Positions 6,530 through 12,311 of a DNA stretch of 12,311 nt are shown in pieces. This DNA is from Elusimicrobiales bacterium (GTDB taxonomy: Bacteria > Elusimicrobiota > Elusimicrobia > Elusimicrobiales > UBA9959). How positions within the stretch are numbered: the first letter of the stretch is position 1; every line of letters begins with the position of its first letter. Under the pieces are notes generated by a model that ran no database searches, had not been told where the DNA came from, and was given only the letters and a program-made list of their open reading frames with translations. Position numbers and translations under genes: made by a program. The stretch is from contig JAOAEH010000089.1 of the NCBI GenBank assembly GCA_026416895.1, forward strand, positions 1-12,311, given 5' to 3'.

Positions 6530-6982
6530 TCAATAACTTGTCCAAGGATTTCCTTTTAAATCAGTTGCATTACAATTTACTCTAATATCTCCCCAAGTTT
6601 GGCTTGTTTGAATTCCATCATATGACCATCCGCCAGTGTTTGATACGTTTGTTGCTGGTGAGTTGTTTATTACTGTATTCACTTCACCACACCCTGTTTT
6701 AGGAAGTTTTGTTACTGCAAGTTCAGTTATATATTTTGGAACCATTACAGATTTAAAACTACTGGTTACATCAGCACCACTTGAAGTGAATATTAAGAAC
6801 TTACCTTCGTTGTCGCTATAGTATACTTGAAGAGCTCCTCTTAATGCAGTAAGCTGTCCTTTTGTTGCTCCTTCTTTTGATTTTTCTACCATATCTGAGA
6901 ACTTAGGTATTGCAACAGCAGCAAGTATTCCTATTATAACTACAACTATCATTAATTCAACTAAGGTGAATGCTTTTCTCAT
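6530..6982 (-). CDS. pilA: Type IV major pilin (class III signal peptide)
   Basis: Structural subunit of the type IV pilus. The start is the ATG at 6982, not the in-frame ATG at 7006: AGGAGG lies 4 nt upstream of 6982, this start gives the short leader MRKA followed by FTLVEL, and 7006 falls at the predicted transcription start. The product is 150 residues, about 146 after cleavage. Glu9 is the conserved mature Glu5; the hydrophobic helix runs to Ala-Val-Ala-Ile-Pro near 26, then comes an amphipathic helix and a C-terminal head with GGWSYD and GDIRVN strands. Cys98 and Cys137 may form the D-region disulphide. The residue before the cleavage site is Ala instead of the usual Gly. The head resembles both deltaproteobacterial PilA and GspG-type pseudopilins. 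Its single-gene layout and strong signals fit an abundant pilin. Confidence 0.93.
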   Translation of the reverse strand: MRKAFTLVELMIVVVIIGILAAVAIPKFSDMVEKSKEGATKGQLTALRGALQVYYSDNEGKFLIFTSSGADVTSSFKSVMVPKYITELAVTKLPKTGCGEVNTVINNSPATNVSNTGGWSYDGIQTSQTWGDIRVNCNATDLKGNPWTSY

Positions 6983-6985
6983 ATA

Positions 6986-6992
6986 ACCTCCT
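6986..6992 (-). promoter_or_regulatory. Strong ribosome-binding site fixing the pilin start
   Basis: AGGAGGT on the minus strand ends 3 nt before the ATG at 6982 (core AGGAGG is 4 nt away). It is among the best Shine-Dalgarno matches in the window and decides between the two in-frame ATGs. Confidence 0.85.
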
Positions 6993-7012
6993 GAGTTAAT
7001 TATCATAATAAA

Positions 7013-7041
7013 CTTTTATCATTTTTTTAAATTTATGTCAA
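7013..7041 (-). promoter_or_regulatory. Strong sigma-70-type promoter of the pilin gene
   Basis: On the minus strand: perfect -35 TTGACA (7036-7041), 17-nt spacer, extended -10 TGA-TAAAAG (hexamer 7013-7018). The predicted transcript starts near 7006, giving a leader of about 24 nt that contains the Shine-Dalgarno sequence. I see no sigma-54 -24/-12 element, which drives pilA in some other bacteria. Confidence 0.7.
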
Positions 7042-7111
7042 TAGTACTGATAAGCTAAAATCTACTATAAATTAATTTTTAATGTGTTTTGATTTTTCGT
7101 TTATAAACTTC

Positions 7112-7199
7112 CGGAAGGGGAGGGATTCGAACCCTCGATACGCTTTTGGCGTATACAGACTCTCCAGGTCTGCGCCTTAAACCACTCGGCCACCCTTCC
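7112..7199 (-). tRNA. tRNA-Ser(GGA)
   Basis: Class II tRNA on the minus strand. The acceptor GGAAGGG (7199 down to 7193) pairs with CCCTTCC (7119-7113), discriminator G at 7112. The anticodon stem CAGAC/GTCTG holds the loop CTGGAGA, anticodon GGA, reading UCC and UCU. The long variable arm has a TACGC...GCGTA stem; the T arm is GAGGG-TTCGAAT-CCCTC. CCA is not encoded. G at position 37 means it is not a MiaA substrate. Confidence 0.95.
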
Positions 7200-7247
7200 T
7201 TTTTGTTTGTGAATATTTTTTTGATTTTATAAACAGTTAAGTTTAAG

Positions 7248-7335
7248 TGGTGGTTGGGGTAGGATTCGAACCTACGAAGGGCAAAAGCCCGACGGTTTTA
7301 CAGACCGTTGCATTTGACCACTCTGCCACCCAACC
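7248..7335 (-). tRNA. tRNA-Tyr(GTA), CCA encoded
   Basis: Class II tRNA on the minus strand. The acceptor GGTTGGG (7335-7329) pairs with CCCAACC (7258-7252), discriminator A at 7251, then an encoded CCA (7250-7248). The anticodon stem ACGGT/ACCGT holds the loop CTGTAAA, anticodon GTA. The variable arm GGGC...GCCC is long, as in bacterial tRNA-Tyr. Loop positions 36-38 are AAA, the MiaA target, so this tRNA should carry ms2i6A37 made by the miaA and miaB products encoded upstream. It lies 48 nt before tRNA-Ser and is probably co-transcribed with it. Confidence 0.95.
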
Positions 7336-7345
7336 ACTCTTATAT

Positions 7346-7375
7346 AGTATAACAAATTTAAAAAGTTTCAGTAAA
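7346..7375 (-). promoter_or_regulatory. Promoter of the tRNA-Tyr/tRNA-Ser unit
   Basis: On the minus strand, -10 TATACT (7346-7351; 5/6) with a weaker -35 TTTACT (7370-7375; 4/6) at 18 nt. Transcription would start near 7339, only a few bases before the tRNA-Tyr 5' end. It fits between the merR stop and the tRNA. Confidence 0.6.
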
Positions 7376-7378
7376 GTA

Positions 7379-7717
7379 TTATATACTTTTTATTATTTCT
7401 TGGAGTTCTTTATGTATATCATTTAAAATTTTTTTGTATTTTAAAATTCCGTTAATTTCTTTTTTGTCTTTGTCATTTAAAACCTTTTTAGAATATAATA
7501 TCTTTTTAATTCCATTCAATGAATAACCATTTTCAATCATTTCTTTTATTTTTTTGATTATTTCTATATCTAAGTTTGTATATCGGCGGTGTTTTGAATT
7601 GAGTCTTATTGGTTTTATTAAATCAATTTTTTTTTCCCAATACCTTAAGGTGTGTTTTCTTATCCCTGTTATTTTTGATATTTCATCTATAGTAAAATAA
7701 TTTTTTTTGTTTATCAT
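7379..7717 (-). CDS. MerR-family transcriptional regulator
   Basis: Small DNA-binding regulator of 112 residues. The winged helix-turn-helix covers residues 7-75: YFTIDEISKITGI, then RKHTLRYWEK (the MerR motif for an inverted-repeat operator), the wing HRRYTNLDIEII and the GYSLNGIKKIL helix. The C-terminal half (about 76-112) is a Lys-rich helix suited to dimerisation, and there is no ligand-binding domain or metal-binding Cys set, so no effector can be named. The start overlaps the IHF gene stop (ATGA, 7714-7717) and has only a weak Shine-Dalgarno sequence, implying translational coupling. An IHF-MerR pair is a familiar arrangement in Deltaproteobacteria, where it often follows pheST; pheST is not here. 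It is the last protein gene of the run. Targets are unknown. Confidence 0.87.
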   Translation of the reverse strand: MINKKNYFTIDEISKITGIRKHTLRYWEKKIDLIKPIRLNSKHRRYTNLDIEIIKKIKEMIENGYSLNGIKKILYSKKVLNDKDKKEINGILKYKKILNDIHKELQEIIKSI

Positions 7718-7974
7718 CTAAAGAAGGTTTTTGATGGTTTAAATCTTATTTTTTTTAATGGCCCTACCATTACTTTTTCATTAGTTTTTGGATTTCTCCT
7801 TATAGCTGGAAGATGTTCTACAACTTTAAATGTTCCAAAACCAGATATTACTACTTTTTCCCCTTTTTTTAGTCTTTCTTTTATTATTTCAAATATTTTG
7901 TCAACAAAATTTTTAGCATCTATTTTTCTAGGAAACAGATTAGAAAGTTCATTTATTATCTGTTTTTTGTTCAT
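7714..7974 (-). CDS. HU/IHF-family DNA-bending protein
   Basis: Nucleoid protein of 86 residues that dimerises and bends DNA. N-terminal helices occupy 1-38, followed by the family's GFGTF turn (45-49) and the beta-arm tip with Arg60-Asn61-Pro62, whose proline intercalates in DNA. The C-terminal GPLKKIRFKPSKTF matches the IHF/HU end. Placement beside a MerR gene suggests the IHF-alpha-like subunit, but IHF and HU cannot be separated safely by eye, so no symbol is given. The reading frame begins 26 nt inside the end of the bifunctional nuclease gene, with an AAGGA about 10 nt before the ATG. IHF is a common co-regulator of pilus promoters elsewhere; a link to the pilin promoter here is only a guess. 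Confidence 0.9.
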   Translation of the reverse strand: MNKKQIINELSNLFPRKIDAKNFVDKIFEIIKERLKKGEKVVISGFGTFKVVEHLPAIRRNPKTNEKVMVGPLKKIRFKPSKTFFR

Positions 7975-8500
7975 CTTCGTTTTCCTTTCTAGTATCTTTT
8001 TCTTCTCTTTTAGGTTGTTCTCCTAAAATATCCTTTGTTGTCATAAAATTTTTAAGTTTTTCTTTAAAATCAGCAACTTCTTCTTCGCTTATTGGCTTAT
8101 TTATAACTTGTGTTTCTTCAAATATTTCACTAGCTACATAAATAGAGCATCCTACTCTTACAGCTAATGCTATAGCATCAGAGGGTCTTGCATCTATTTG
8201 TAATATATCTCCATTTTCTTTCTTAATATATATTTTTGAAAAAAATGTATTATATTTAAGACTATCTATTACTATTTTTTCAACTTTCATTCCACTTTGA
8301 GATATAATTCTGTATAGTAAATCATGAGTCATAGGGCGAGGTGATGGATAACCTGACATTTTTATTGCGATGGCCTGGGCTTCTATAGGCCCTATCCATA
8401 TTGGAAGTATTCTTATACCTTGAATTTCTTCCAGAAAAACTATTGATTCTGTTAAACTTGAAGCAATTGAATATATTTTGACTTCTATTTCTTTTTTCAT
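7949..8500 (-). CDS. Bifunctional nuclease family protein (DUF151)
   Basis: A 183-residue protein of the DUF151/bifunctional nuclease family; plant members have DNase and RNase activity, while the bacterial role is poorly known. Family motifs are LPIWIGPIEAQAI (32-44), RPMTHDL (55-61) and DARPSDAIALA (103-113), the last carrying the conserved acidic residues. The core ends near 155; the remaining tail (about 160-183) is almost entirely charged (Lys, Glu, Asp, Arg) and probably disordered. The start at 8500 has AGAGAGG just upstream. A second ATG at 8504 is in another frame and does not fit. The gene lies 9 nt after plsY and overlaps the IHF gene by 26 nt. Confidence 0.92.
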   Translation of the reverse strand: MKKEIEVKIYSIASSLTESIVFLEEIQGIRILPIWIGPIEAQAIAIKMSGYPSPRPMTHDLLYRIISQSGMKVEKIVIDSLKYNTFFSKIYIKKENGDILQIDARPSDAIALAVRVGCSIYVASEIFEETQVINKPISEEEVADFKEKLKNFMTTKDILGEQPKREEKDTRKENEDEQKTDNK

Positions 8501-8509
8501 ACATCCTCT

Positions 8510-9094
8510 CTATTTATTATTATATTTTAATTCTTGACCTTTTATAAGTCTTTTTATATTTGGTATATGAGTAAAAAATATTATTATTGTAGTAACTAGA
8601 ACAAAGTATTTAAATTCTATGTTTAGAGAAGATAATATAGATAAAATCATAAATATTAGTGTTGAAGTTAATGTTGCTAAAGAAACAAAACCTGAGATTT
8701 TTGCAATTATTAAAAAAACAATTATAGATATCAAAAGCTGGTGAGTAGCTATTGCAAGAAATACTCCTGTTGAAGTAGCAACACCTTTTCCCCCTCTAAA
8801 ACGCAGAAATATACTGAATATGTGTCCAAAAATTACAAGTACTCCACACATAATTGTAAGATATGGGTTTTGATAGTTTTTTGATATAAAATATACTGGT
8901 AAAAAACCTTTAGACATATCTATAAAAAATGTAATAAAAGCCAATTTCCATCCAAATATTCTGTATATGTTTGTAGCCCCTACATTTCCAGAACCGTAAT
9001 TTCTTATATCTATACCTTTTATTTTACCTATAATATATGCCGTTGGTATTGAACCTATTAAATATGATAAAATTGGTAAAAATATTTTTTCCAT
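8510..9094 (-). CDS. plsY: Acyl-phosphate:glycerol-3-phosphate acyltransferase PlsY
   Basis: Membrane enzyme that transfers an acyl group from acyl-phosphate to sn-glycerol-3-phosphate, the first step of phospholipid synthesis in most bacteria, working with PlsX. It has 194 residues, a normal length, with about five membrane segments. Motifs are GSIPTAYIIG (14-23), the GSGNVGATN loop (34-42), GHIFSIFLRFRGGKGVAT (90-107, with the catalytic-region RGGKG) and SGFVSLATL, then HIPNIKRLIKGQE near the C-terminus. The ATG at 9094 lies 7 nt after the hflX stop with no clear Shine-Dalgarno sequence, suggesting re-initiation by ribosomes ending hflX. The next gene follows after 9 nt. Another phospholipid-type enzyme (3526-4374) is encoded in the left-hand cluster. 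Confidence 0.96.
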   Translation of the reverse strand: MEKIFLPILSYLIGSIPTAYIIGKIKGIDIRNYGSGNVGATNIYRIFGWKLAFITFFIDMSKGFLPVYFISKNYQNPYLTIMCGVLVIFGHIFSIFLRFRGGKGVATSTGVFLAIATHQLLISIIVFLIIAKISGFVSLATLTSTLIFMILSILSSLNIEFKYFVLVTTIIIFFTHIPNIKRLIKGQELKYNNK

Positions 9095-9101
9095 AATTAT
9101 A

Positions 9102-10352
9102 TTATAGAAAACTATTTTGTATTATTTTTTCTAATCTTTGTCTATTTTCATCAGTCACTTTAATTATAAAGTTTATGCTGTTTTCTAGATATTTTTCATT
9201 GACTATAAAGAATTCGTTTTTTATTTTATTAATTAATGATGTTTTTTCAAGAGGTATATTTATTTCAAAATCTTTCCATTTTTTAGAAATTTCAATATAT
9301 ATGATTTCTAATAATTTATCTATTCCTTGCTTTTTTAAGGCAGAAACAAATATAGGGTTTAGTGTTTCAAATTCTGTTTTATATCTTTCTAAATCTTTCA
9401 CTAAATCGATTTTATTAAAGACATTTATTATGGGTATATGTGATGCTCCTATTTCATTTAATGTTTTTTTTACAACTTCATTTTGTTTTTTTATATCAGA
9501 GGTTATATCATGTAGGTGTATTATTAGATCGGAATATAATATTTCTTCTAAAGTAGCAGAAAAAGCAGCTACTAAAAGGTGAGGTAGTTTATTTATAAAA
9601 CCTACGGTGTCTATAAATATTGCATAAAATCCAGCTTTTATTTTTATCCTTCTTGCAGTTGGATCTAAAGTAGCAAATAAAAGATCGTCACAATATATAT
9701 CATTTTTTTTAGATAAAGTATTTAAAAGTGTTGATTTTCCAGCGTTAGTGTAACCTACTATAGATATTATTGGAACAGGTATTTGCATTCTTTGAGTTCT
9801 TTGAATTTGTCGATGTTTTTTAATATCTTTTATTTGTTGTGTTATTTTTGATATTTTTTCTTTTATTGTTCTTCTTTCATATTCAATTTTTCTTTCTCCA
9901 CTTCCTCTAGTTCCTATCATTCCATACTGTTGATCTAAATTATATTCAGAACCTTTTATTCTTGAAAGATTATATTTTAAATTAGCGAGTTCGACCTGTA
10001 GTTTTCCTTCTTGGGTTTTTGCGCGTTGTTTGAATATCTCTATTATTAAAAATGTTTTATCTATTACTTTGATTTTCCATTCATTTTCTAAATTTCTAGT
10101 TTGAGAGTATGATAGATTTTCATTAAATATTACAAGATTATATTTCTCCTTTTTTATAATCTCATTTATTTCTTTTACTTTTCCGCTACCAATGTAAAAT
10201 GTGGGAGTAATTTTATCTATTTTTATTTTAATTATGTCTGAGTTAAAAATTCCATAAGTTTTAAGAAGATTTTTTATTTCTTGGGACTCATATTCAATGG
10301 GGGTATTCTCTTTCTGAAAGTATTTTTTAATTATTAGTATTAATGCTTTCAT
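9102..10352 (-). CDS. hflX: Ribosome-associated GTPase HflX
   Basis: GTPase that binds the 50S subunit and helps split or rescue stalled ribosomes, chiefly under stress. It has 416 residues. Residues 1-185 form the HflX N-terminal and coiled-coil region, with YIGSGKVKEI (53-62), QVELANLKYNLSRI (119-132) and GTRGSGERKIE (147-157), a Ser where GPGE is usual. The G domain has G1 GYTNAGKST (200-208), switch-I TLDPTARRI (228-236), G3 DTVGFI (248-253), G4 NKID (313-316) and G5 SALK (337-340). The start overlaps miaA by 26 nt without a Shine-Dalgarno sequence, but it aligns with the family's usual N-terminus. The miaA-hflX pair is widely conserved in bacteria, often with hfq between; hfq is absent here. 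Together with smpB this gives two ribosome-rescue genes in the window. Confidence 0.96.
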   Translation of the reverse strand: MKALILIIKKYFQKENTPIEYESQEIKNLLKTYGIFNSDIIKIKIDKITPTFYIGSGKVKEINEIIKKEKYNLVIFNENLSYSQTRNLENEWKIKVIDKTFLIIEIFKQRAKTQEGKLQVELANLKYNLSRIKGSEYNLDQQYGMIGTRGSGERKIEYERRTIKEKISKITQQIKDIKKHRQIQRTQRMQIPVPIISIVGYTNAGKSTLLNTLSKKNDIYCDDLLFATLDPTARRIKIKAGFYAIFIDTVGFINKLPHLLVAAFSATLEEILYSDLIIHLHDITSDIKKQNEVVKKTLNEIGASHIPIINVFNKIDLVKDLERYKTEFETLNPIFVSALKKQGIDKLLEIIYIEISKKWKDFEINIPLEKTSLINKIKNEFFIVNEKYLENSINFIIKVTDENRQRLEKIIQNSFL

Positions 10353-11307
10353 TATATTTTTGATAAATTTTTTCAGCGATTAATTCCGGTATAAAATCTT
10401 TTTCATCATTTATTTCAAATATAATTTTGTGATCATATCTCTTAAACCAAGTATTTTGTCTTTTAGCATATTGTATAGATTTTTTTATGATAAGTTCAAT
10501 GGTCTTTTCCTTTGAAATAGATGAATATATATAAGATATTATTTCTGGATAACCTAAAGATTTTAATCCAGGAGCATCCTCTGGATAACCATTAGAAAGT
10601 AAAAATTTAGTTTCTATAACCCATTTGTCAAAGTAGTCAATTGTTCTTTTTTTTATTCTTTCGTATAAAAGCTTCTTATTCCATATTATAAAAACTGAAA
10701 ATATATTTTTCATTTTGTTTTCAAAAAATTTATCAGATATTAAAGATGAATATGGCTTTGAAGTAAGAATACATACTTCTATAGCCCTTATTATTCTTTG
10801 AATATTGTTTGGGTGTATTTTTTTTGCTGATATTGGATCTAATTCACTTAATTTCTGGTGAAGTTTTTCCCTTCCATATTTTTCTGCATATTCATAAAGC
10901 TCCTTTCTTATAGATGGATCTTTTTGTGGTAGTGGATCTAGAGGGTTGAAAAGAGCATTTATATATAGGCCAGTTCCTCCACATATAATTATTTTTTTAG
11001 TCTTTATGAGAGATAATGTTTGTTTGAAATCATATGTATATTTAAAAACATTATACGATTCTAATGGATCTAAAAAATCAACAAGATGATAAGGTATAAA
11101 GCCAACTAAATATATCTTTCTATCTGAGGATTGTACCCATTTACCTATTGGTTTTGAGGTTCCATAAGTTAGATGTTTATATATTTGTCTTGAGTCTGCA
11201 GAAATTATTTCAGCTCCTAATTTTTCAGCTAATATAAGTGAAATTTGAGTTTTTCCACTTGCATTAGCTCCACATATTACTATTGGCAAGTTGAAGTTTA
11301 AGAACAT
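10327..11307 (-). CDS. miaA: tRNA dimethylallyltransferase MiaA
   Basis: Transfers the dimethylallyl (isopentenyl) group from DMAPP to N6 of A37 in tRNAs reading UNN codons, giving i6A37, the substrate of MiaB. It has 326 residues, normal length. Motifs are P-loop GANASGKT (13-20; usual form GPTASGKT), SADSRQIYK (36-44), HLVDFLDP (74-81), GGTGLYINAL (110-119), NIQRIIRAIEVC in the swinging-loop region, SLGYPEI, and the C-terminal AKRQNTWFKR. The start codon follows the PilZ stop directly (TAG-ATG) with no evident Shine-Dalgarno sequence, so translation is likely coupled. Downstream it overlaps hflX by 26 nt. miaB lies just across the PilZ gene, so both steps of ms2i6A synthesis are co-transcribed. 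Confidence 0.97.
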   Translation of the reverse strand: MFLNFNLPIVICGANASGKTQISLILAEKLGAEIISADSRQIYKHLTYGTSKPIGKWVQSSDRKIYLVGFIPYHLVDFLDPLESYNVFKYTYDFKQTLSLIKTKKIIICGGTGLYINALFNPLDPLPQKDPSIRKELYEYAEKYGREKLHQKLSELDPISAKKIHPNNIQRIIRAIEVCILTSKPYSSLISDKFFENKMKNIFSVFIIWNKKLLYERIKKRTIDYFDKWVIETKFLLSNGYPEDAPGLKSLGYPEIISYIYSSISKEKTIELIIKKSIQYAKRQNTWFKRYDHKIIFEINDEKDFIPELIAEKIYQKYNESINTNN

Positions 11308-11763
11308 CTATTCATTAAAAAAATCACTGCGTTTTTGTGGTTTGTTACAAAGTATATGAGCTTTACATTTTTCGTCGCATACATCTGGTAGTTTAAGAGA
11401 TATTCTAATATCACAGTCAAGATAATCATTTGCCATAGAATTTATTTTATTTGCATTTTCTTTAGATATTTCTGTAAATGATATTCCAATCATATATACT
11501 TCACCTTTTTTCTTTATCCAAGCGATCTTTCCTTTAATAGGTATGCTTTCTTTTCCCAGATTTAAAATCATATTTAGCTCTTTTGCATGTGGGGGTTCGA
11601 AGAAAAGTATGATCCTCATTCCACCTGCAGATAAATCTGATAATATTGCTGGTCTTGAAAATTTATTTTGGTTTTTATCATCAAATTGTATTTCAACTGG
11701 CTCAAGTATTCCATGTAAAATAGGTAATCTTACATATTTTCTTCTTTCTTTTTTATGAGTCAT
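11308..11763 (-). CDS. PilZ-domain protein with C-terminal four-cysteine tail
   Basis: Single-domain probable cyclic-di-GMP receptor of 151 residues. The binding signature is complete: RxxxR as Arg8-x3-Arg12 (RKYVR) and D-x-S-x-x-G at Asp43-Ser45-Gly48 (DLSAGG). Beta strands of the barrel follow to GISFTEIS (93-100), then a helix. The last 35 residues hold Cys117, Cys129, Cys133 and Cys139 in the pattern C-x11-C-x3-C-x5-C, not part of a standard PilZ domain; they could bind zinc or an iron-sulphur cluster. A good AAGGAG precedes the ATG, which overlaps the miaB stop (ATGA, 11760-11763), and miaA starts directly after its stop. In type IV-piliated bacteria such proteins can act on pilus motors; a link to the nearby pilus genes is plausible but unproven. 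Confidence 0.88.
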   Translation of the reverse strand: MTHKKERRKYVRLPILHGILEPVEIQFDDKNQNKFSRPAILSDLSAGGMRIILFFEPPHAKELNMILNLGKESIPIKGKIAWIKKKGEVYMIGISFTEISKENANKINSMANDYLDCDIRISLKLPDVCDEKCKAHILCNKPQKRSDFFNE

Positions 11764-12311
11764 TTTATTCTCCTTATGATTAATGTGTTTTTAATTACAT
11801 TTTCCACCTTTGCCGTAAAGAAGTCTCCGATTTTAAATTCTTCTTTATTATCTATTATACAACAATTATATCCACTTAAAGTTTTTCCTTTCCCTCCTTC
11901 GTCTGTTAAAATTACTGGTTCTACTTCTCCTATTTTCTGTTTAATGTTTTTCTTAGCAATTTCTTTTGCTTTGTTTAATATTGTTTGATGTCTTCTTTTA
12001 AGTTCTTCTATTGATATTGTTAGAGGATAGTAAGAATTTGGAAATCTTGGAGAATATTTAAAACAATATACCATACTAAAAGATAATTCTTCTATAGAAT
12101 TTAAAGTTTTTTCAAAATCATTCTTTGTTTCTGAAGTAAATCCTACTATTATGTCAGTAGTAATAGATGTAGTTTTATCTAGTGATTTTAATGTTTTAAT
12201 TATTTCTTTAAAATGTGTATAACTATATCCTCTTTTCATTAGTTTTAATATTTTGTCAGAAGCACTTTGTAGAGGAAGATGAATATGTCTTGTTATTTTT
12301 TTGTTTATTTC
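11760..12311 (-). CDS. miaB: tRNA-2-methylthio-N6-dimethylallyladenosine synthase MiaB, C-terminal part
   Basis: Radical-SAM methylthiotransferase that converts i6A37 to ms2i6A37 in tRNA. The frame is open to the right edge; the 183 visible residues are the C-terminal part, so the ATG at 12239 is internal. The first visible residues include the family motif HIHLPLQSASDKIL followed by MKRGY, with Ala where QSGSD is usual. Then come TTDIIVGF, an ET-x-x-DFE segment and YSPR. The TRAM domain (about residues 118-183) is recognisable by its strands but lacks a clear G-R-T motif and has Asn-Cys-Cys instead. The radical-SAM CxxxCxxC and N-terminal UPF0004 domain lie off-window. MiaB is preferred to RimO or MtaB because miaA is in the same operon; sequence alone leaves some doubt. 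Confidence 0.88.
   Translation of the reverse strand, partial: EINKKITRHIHLPLQSASDKILKLMKRGYSYTHFKEIIKTLKSLDKTTSITTDIIVGFTSETKNDFEKTLNSIEELSFSMVYCFKYSPRFPNSYYPLTISIEELKRRHQTILNKAKEIAKKNIKQKIGEVEPVILTDEGGKGKTLSGYNCCIIDNKEEFKIGDFFTAKVENVIKNTLIIRRIK

Noticed and set aside
7004..7006. ATG at 7006 as the pilin start (8 residues longer)
   Set aside because: It has no ribosome-binding site, falls at the predicted transcription start, and would give an odd leader; the ATG at 6982 has AGGAGG and a proper prepilin leader.
7042..7111. A terminator or small RNA between tRNA-Ser and the pilin promoter
   Set aside because: The 70 nt are AT-rich with only short imperfect repeats and no stable hairpin followed by a T run.
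9175..9582. A 135-codon open frame on the plus strand inside hflX
   Set aside because: It is antisense to the well-conserved GTPase and has no recognisable domain, so it is a chance frame in AT-rich DNA.
11543..11988. Two plus-strand open frames opposite the PilZ gene and miaB
   Set aside because: Both are antisense shadows of conserved genes and show no domain of their own; the hydrophobic look comes from the reverse complement of charged codons.
12237..12239. ATG at 12239 as the start of the last minus-strand gene
   Set aside because: The frame continues to the window edge and encodes the conserved MiaB motif HIHLPLQSASDKIL just upstream, so this ATG is internal.
1..12311. CRISPR arrays, insertion sequences, phage genes or defence islands
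   Set aside because: No spaced direct repeats, terminal inverted repeats, transposase or integrase motifs were seen; the genes are housekeeping or pilus/export related.

Overview
The window is strongly AT-rich bacterial DNA (G+C under one third by eye) with dense, mostly overlapping genes and the standard genetic code. A type IV pilus module, an IHF/HU-type protein next to a MerR regulator, and a predicted outer-membrane barrel ending in Phe point to a Gram-negative (diderm) bacterium. The order bifunctional nuclease, IHF, MerR and a PilZ protein beside miaB recall Deltaproteobacteria-like or related deep lineages, but I cannot assign a taxon from sequence alone.

Layout. (1) 1-5075, plus strand: a five-gene run that enters from the left edge. 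It holds a secreted subtilisin-like protease with a FlgD-like C-terminal domain, a DUF192 protein, a PilB/GspE ATPase, a CDP-alcohol phosphatidyltransferase-like membrane protein and a predicted outer-membrane barrel. Each gene overlaps or nearly touches the next. (2) 5081-5539, minus: smpB, convergent with that run. (3) 5580-6455, plus: tRNA-Leu(CAG) followed 13 nt later by the prepilin peptidase gene. The 40-nt smpB/tRNA-Leu gap carries overlapping divergent promoters. (4) 6460-6487: a perfect hairpin terminator between the convergent prepilin peptidase and pilin genes. (5) 6530-7041, minus: the major pilin gene with its own strong sigma-70-type promoter. (6) 7112-7375, minus: tRNA-Ser(GGA) and tRNA-Tyr(GTA) with a promoter. 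(7) 7379-12311, minus: an eight-gene run transcribed in the order miaB (partial), PilZ, miaA, hflX, plsY, bifunctional nuclease, ihf/HU, merR, with gaps of 0-9 nt or overlaps of 4-26 nt.

How the genes fit together. The motor ATPase, prepilin peptidase and pilin form the core of a type IV pilus (or related type II secretion) machine, though the platform protein PilC, secretin and retraction ATPase are not in the window. The PilZ protein, a probable cyclic-di-GMP sensor, lies between the two genes that make ms2i6A37 in tRNA (miaA and miaB). The tRNA-Tyr just downstream of this operon has the A36-A37-A38 loop that MiaA recognises. The rest are housekeeping genes for phospholipid synthesis, ribosome rescue and nucleoid structure.

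I do not see a clearly new defence or mobile system: there are no IS elements, CRISPR arrays or phage genes. The points most worth a second look are the composition of the left-hand pilus/protease/phospholipid-enzyme cluster, including a CDP-alcohol transferase-like protein lacking the last Asp of its motif; a probably leaderless smpB whose promoter overlaps that of tRNA-Leu/prepilin peptidase; and the PilZ protein with a four-cysteine tail inside the tRNA-modification operon.
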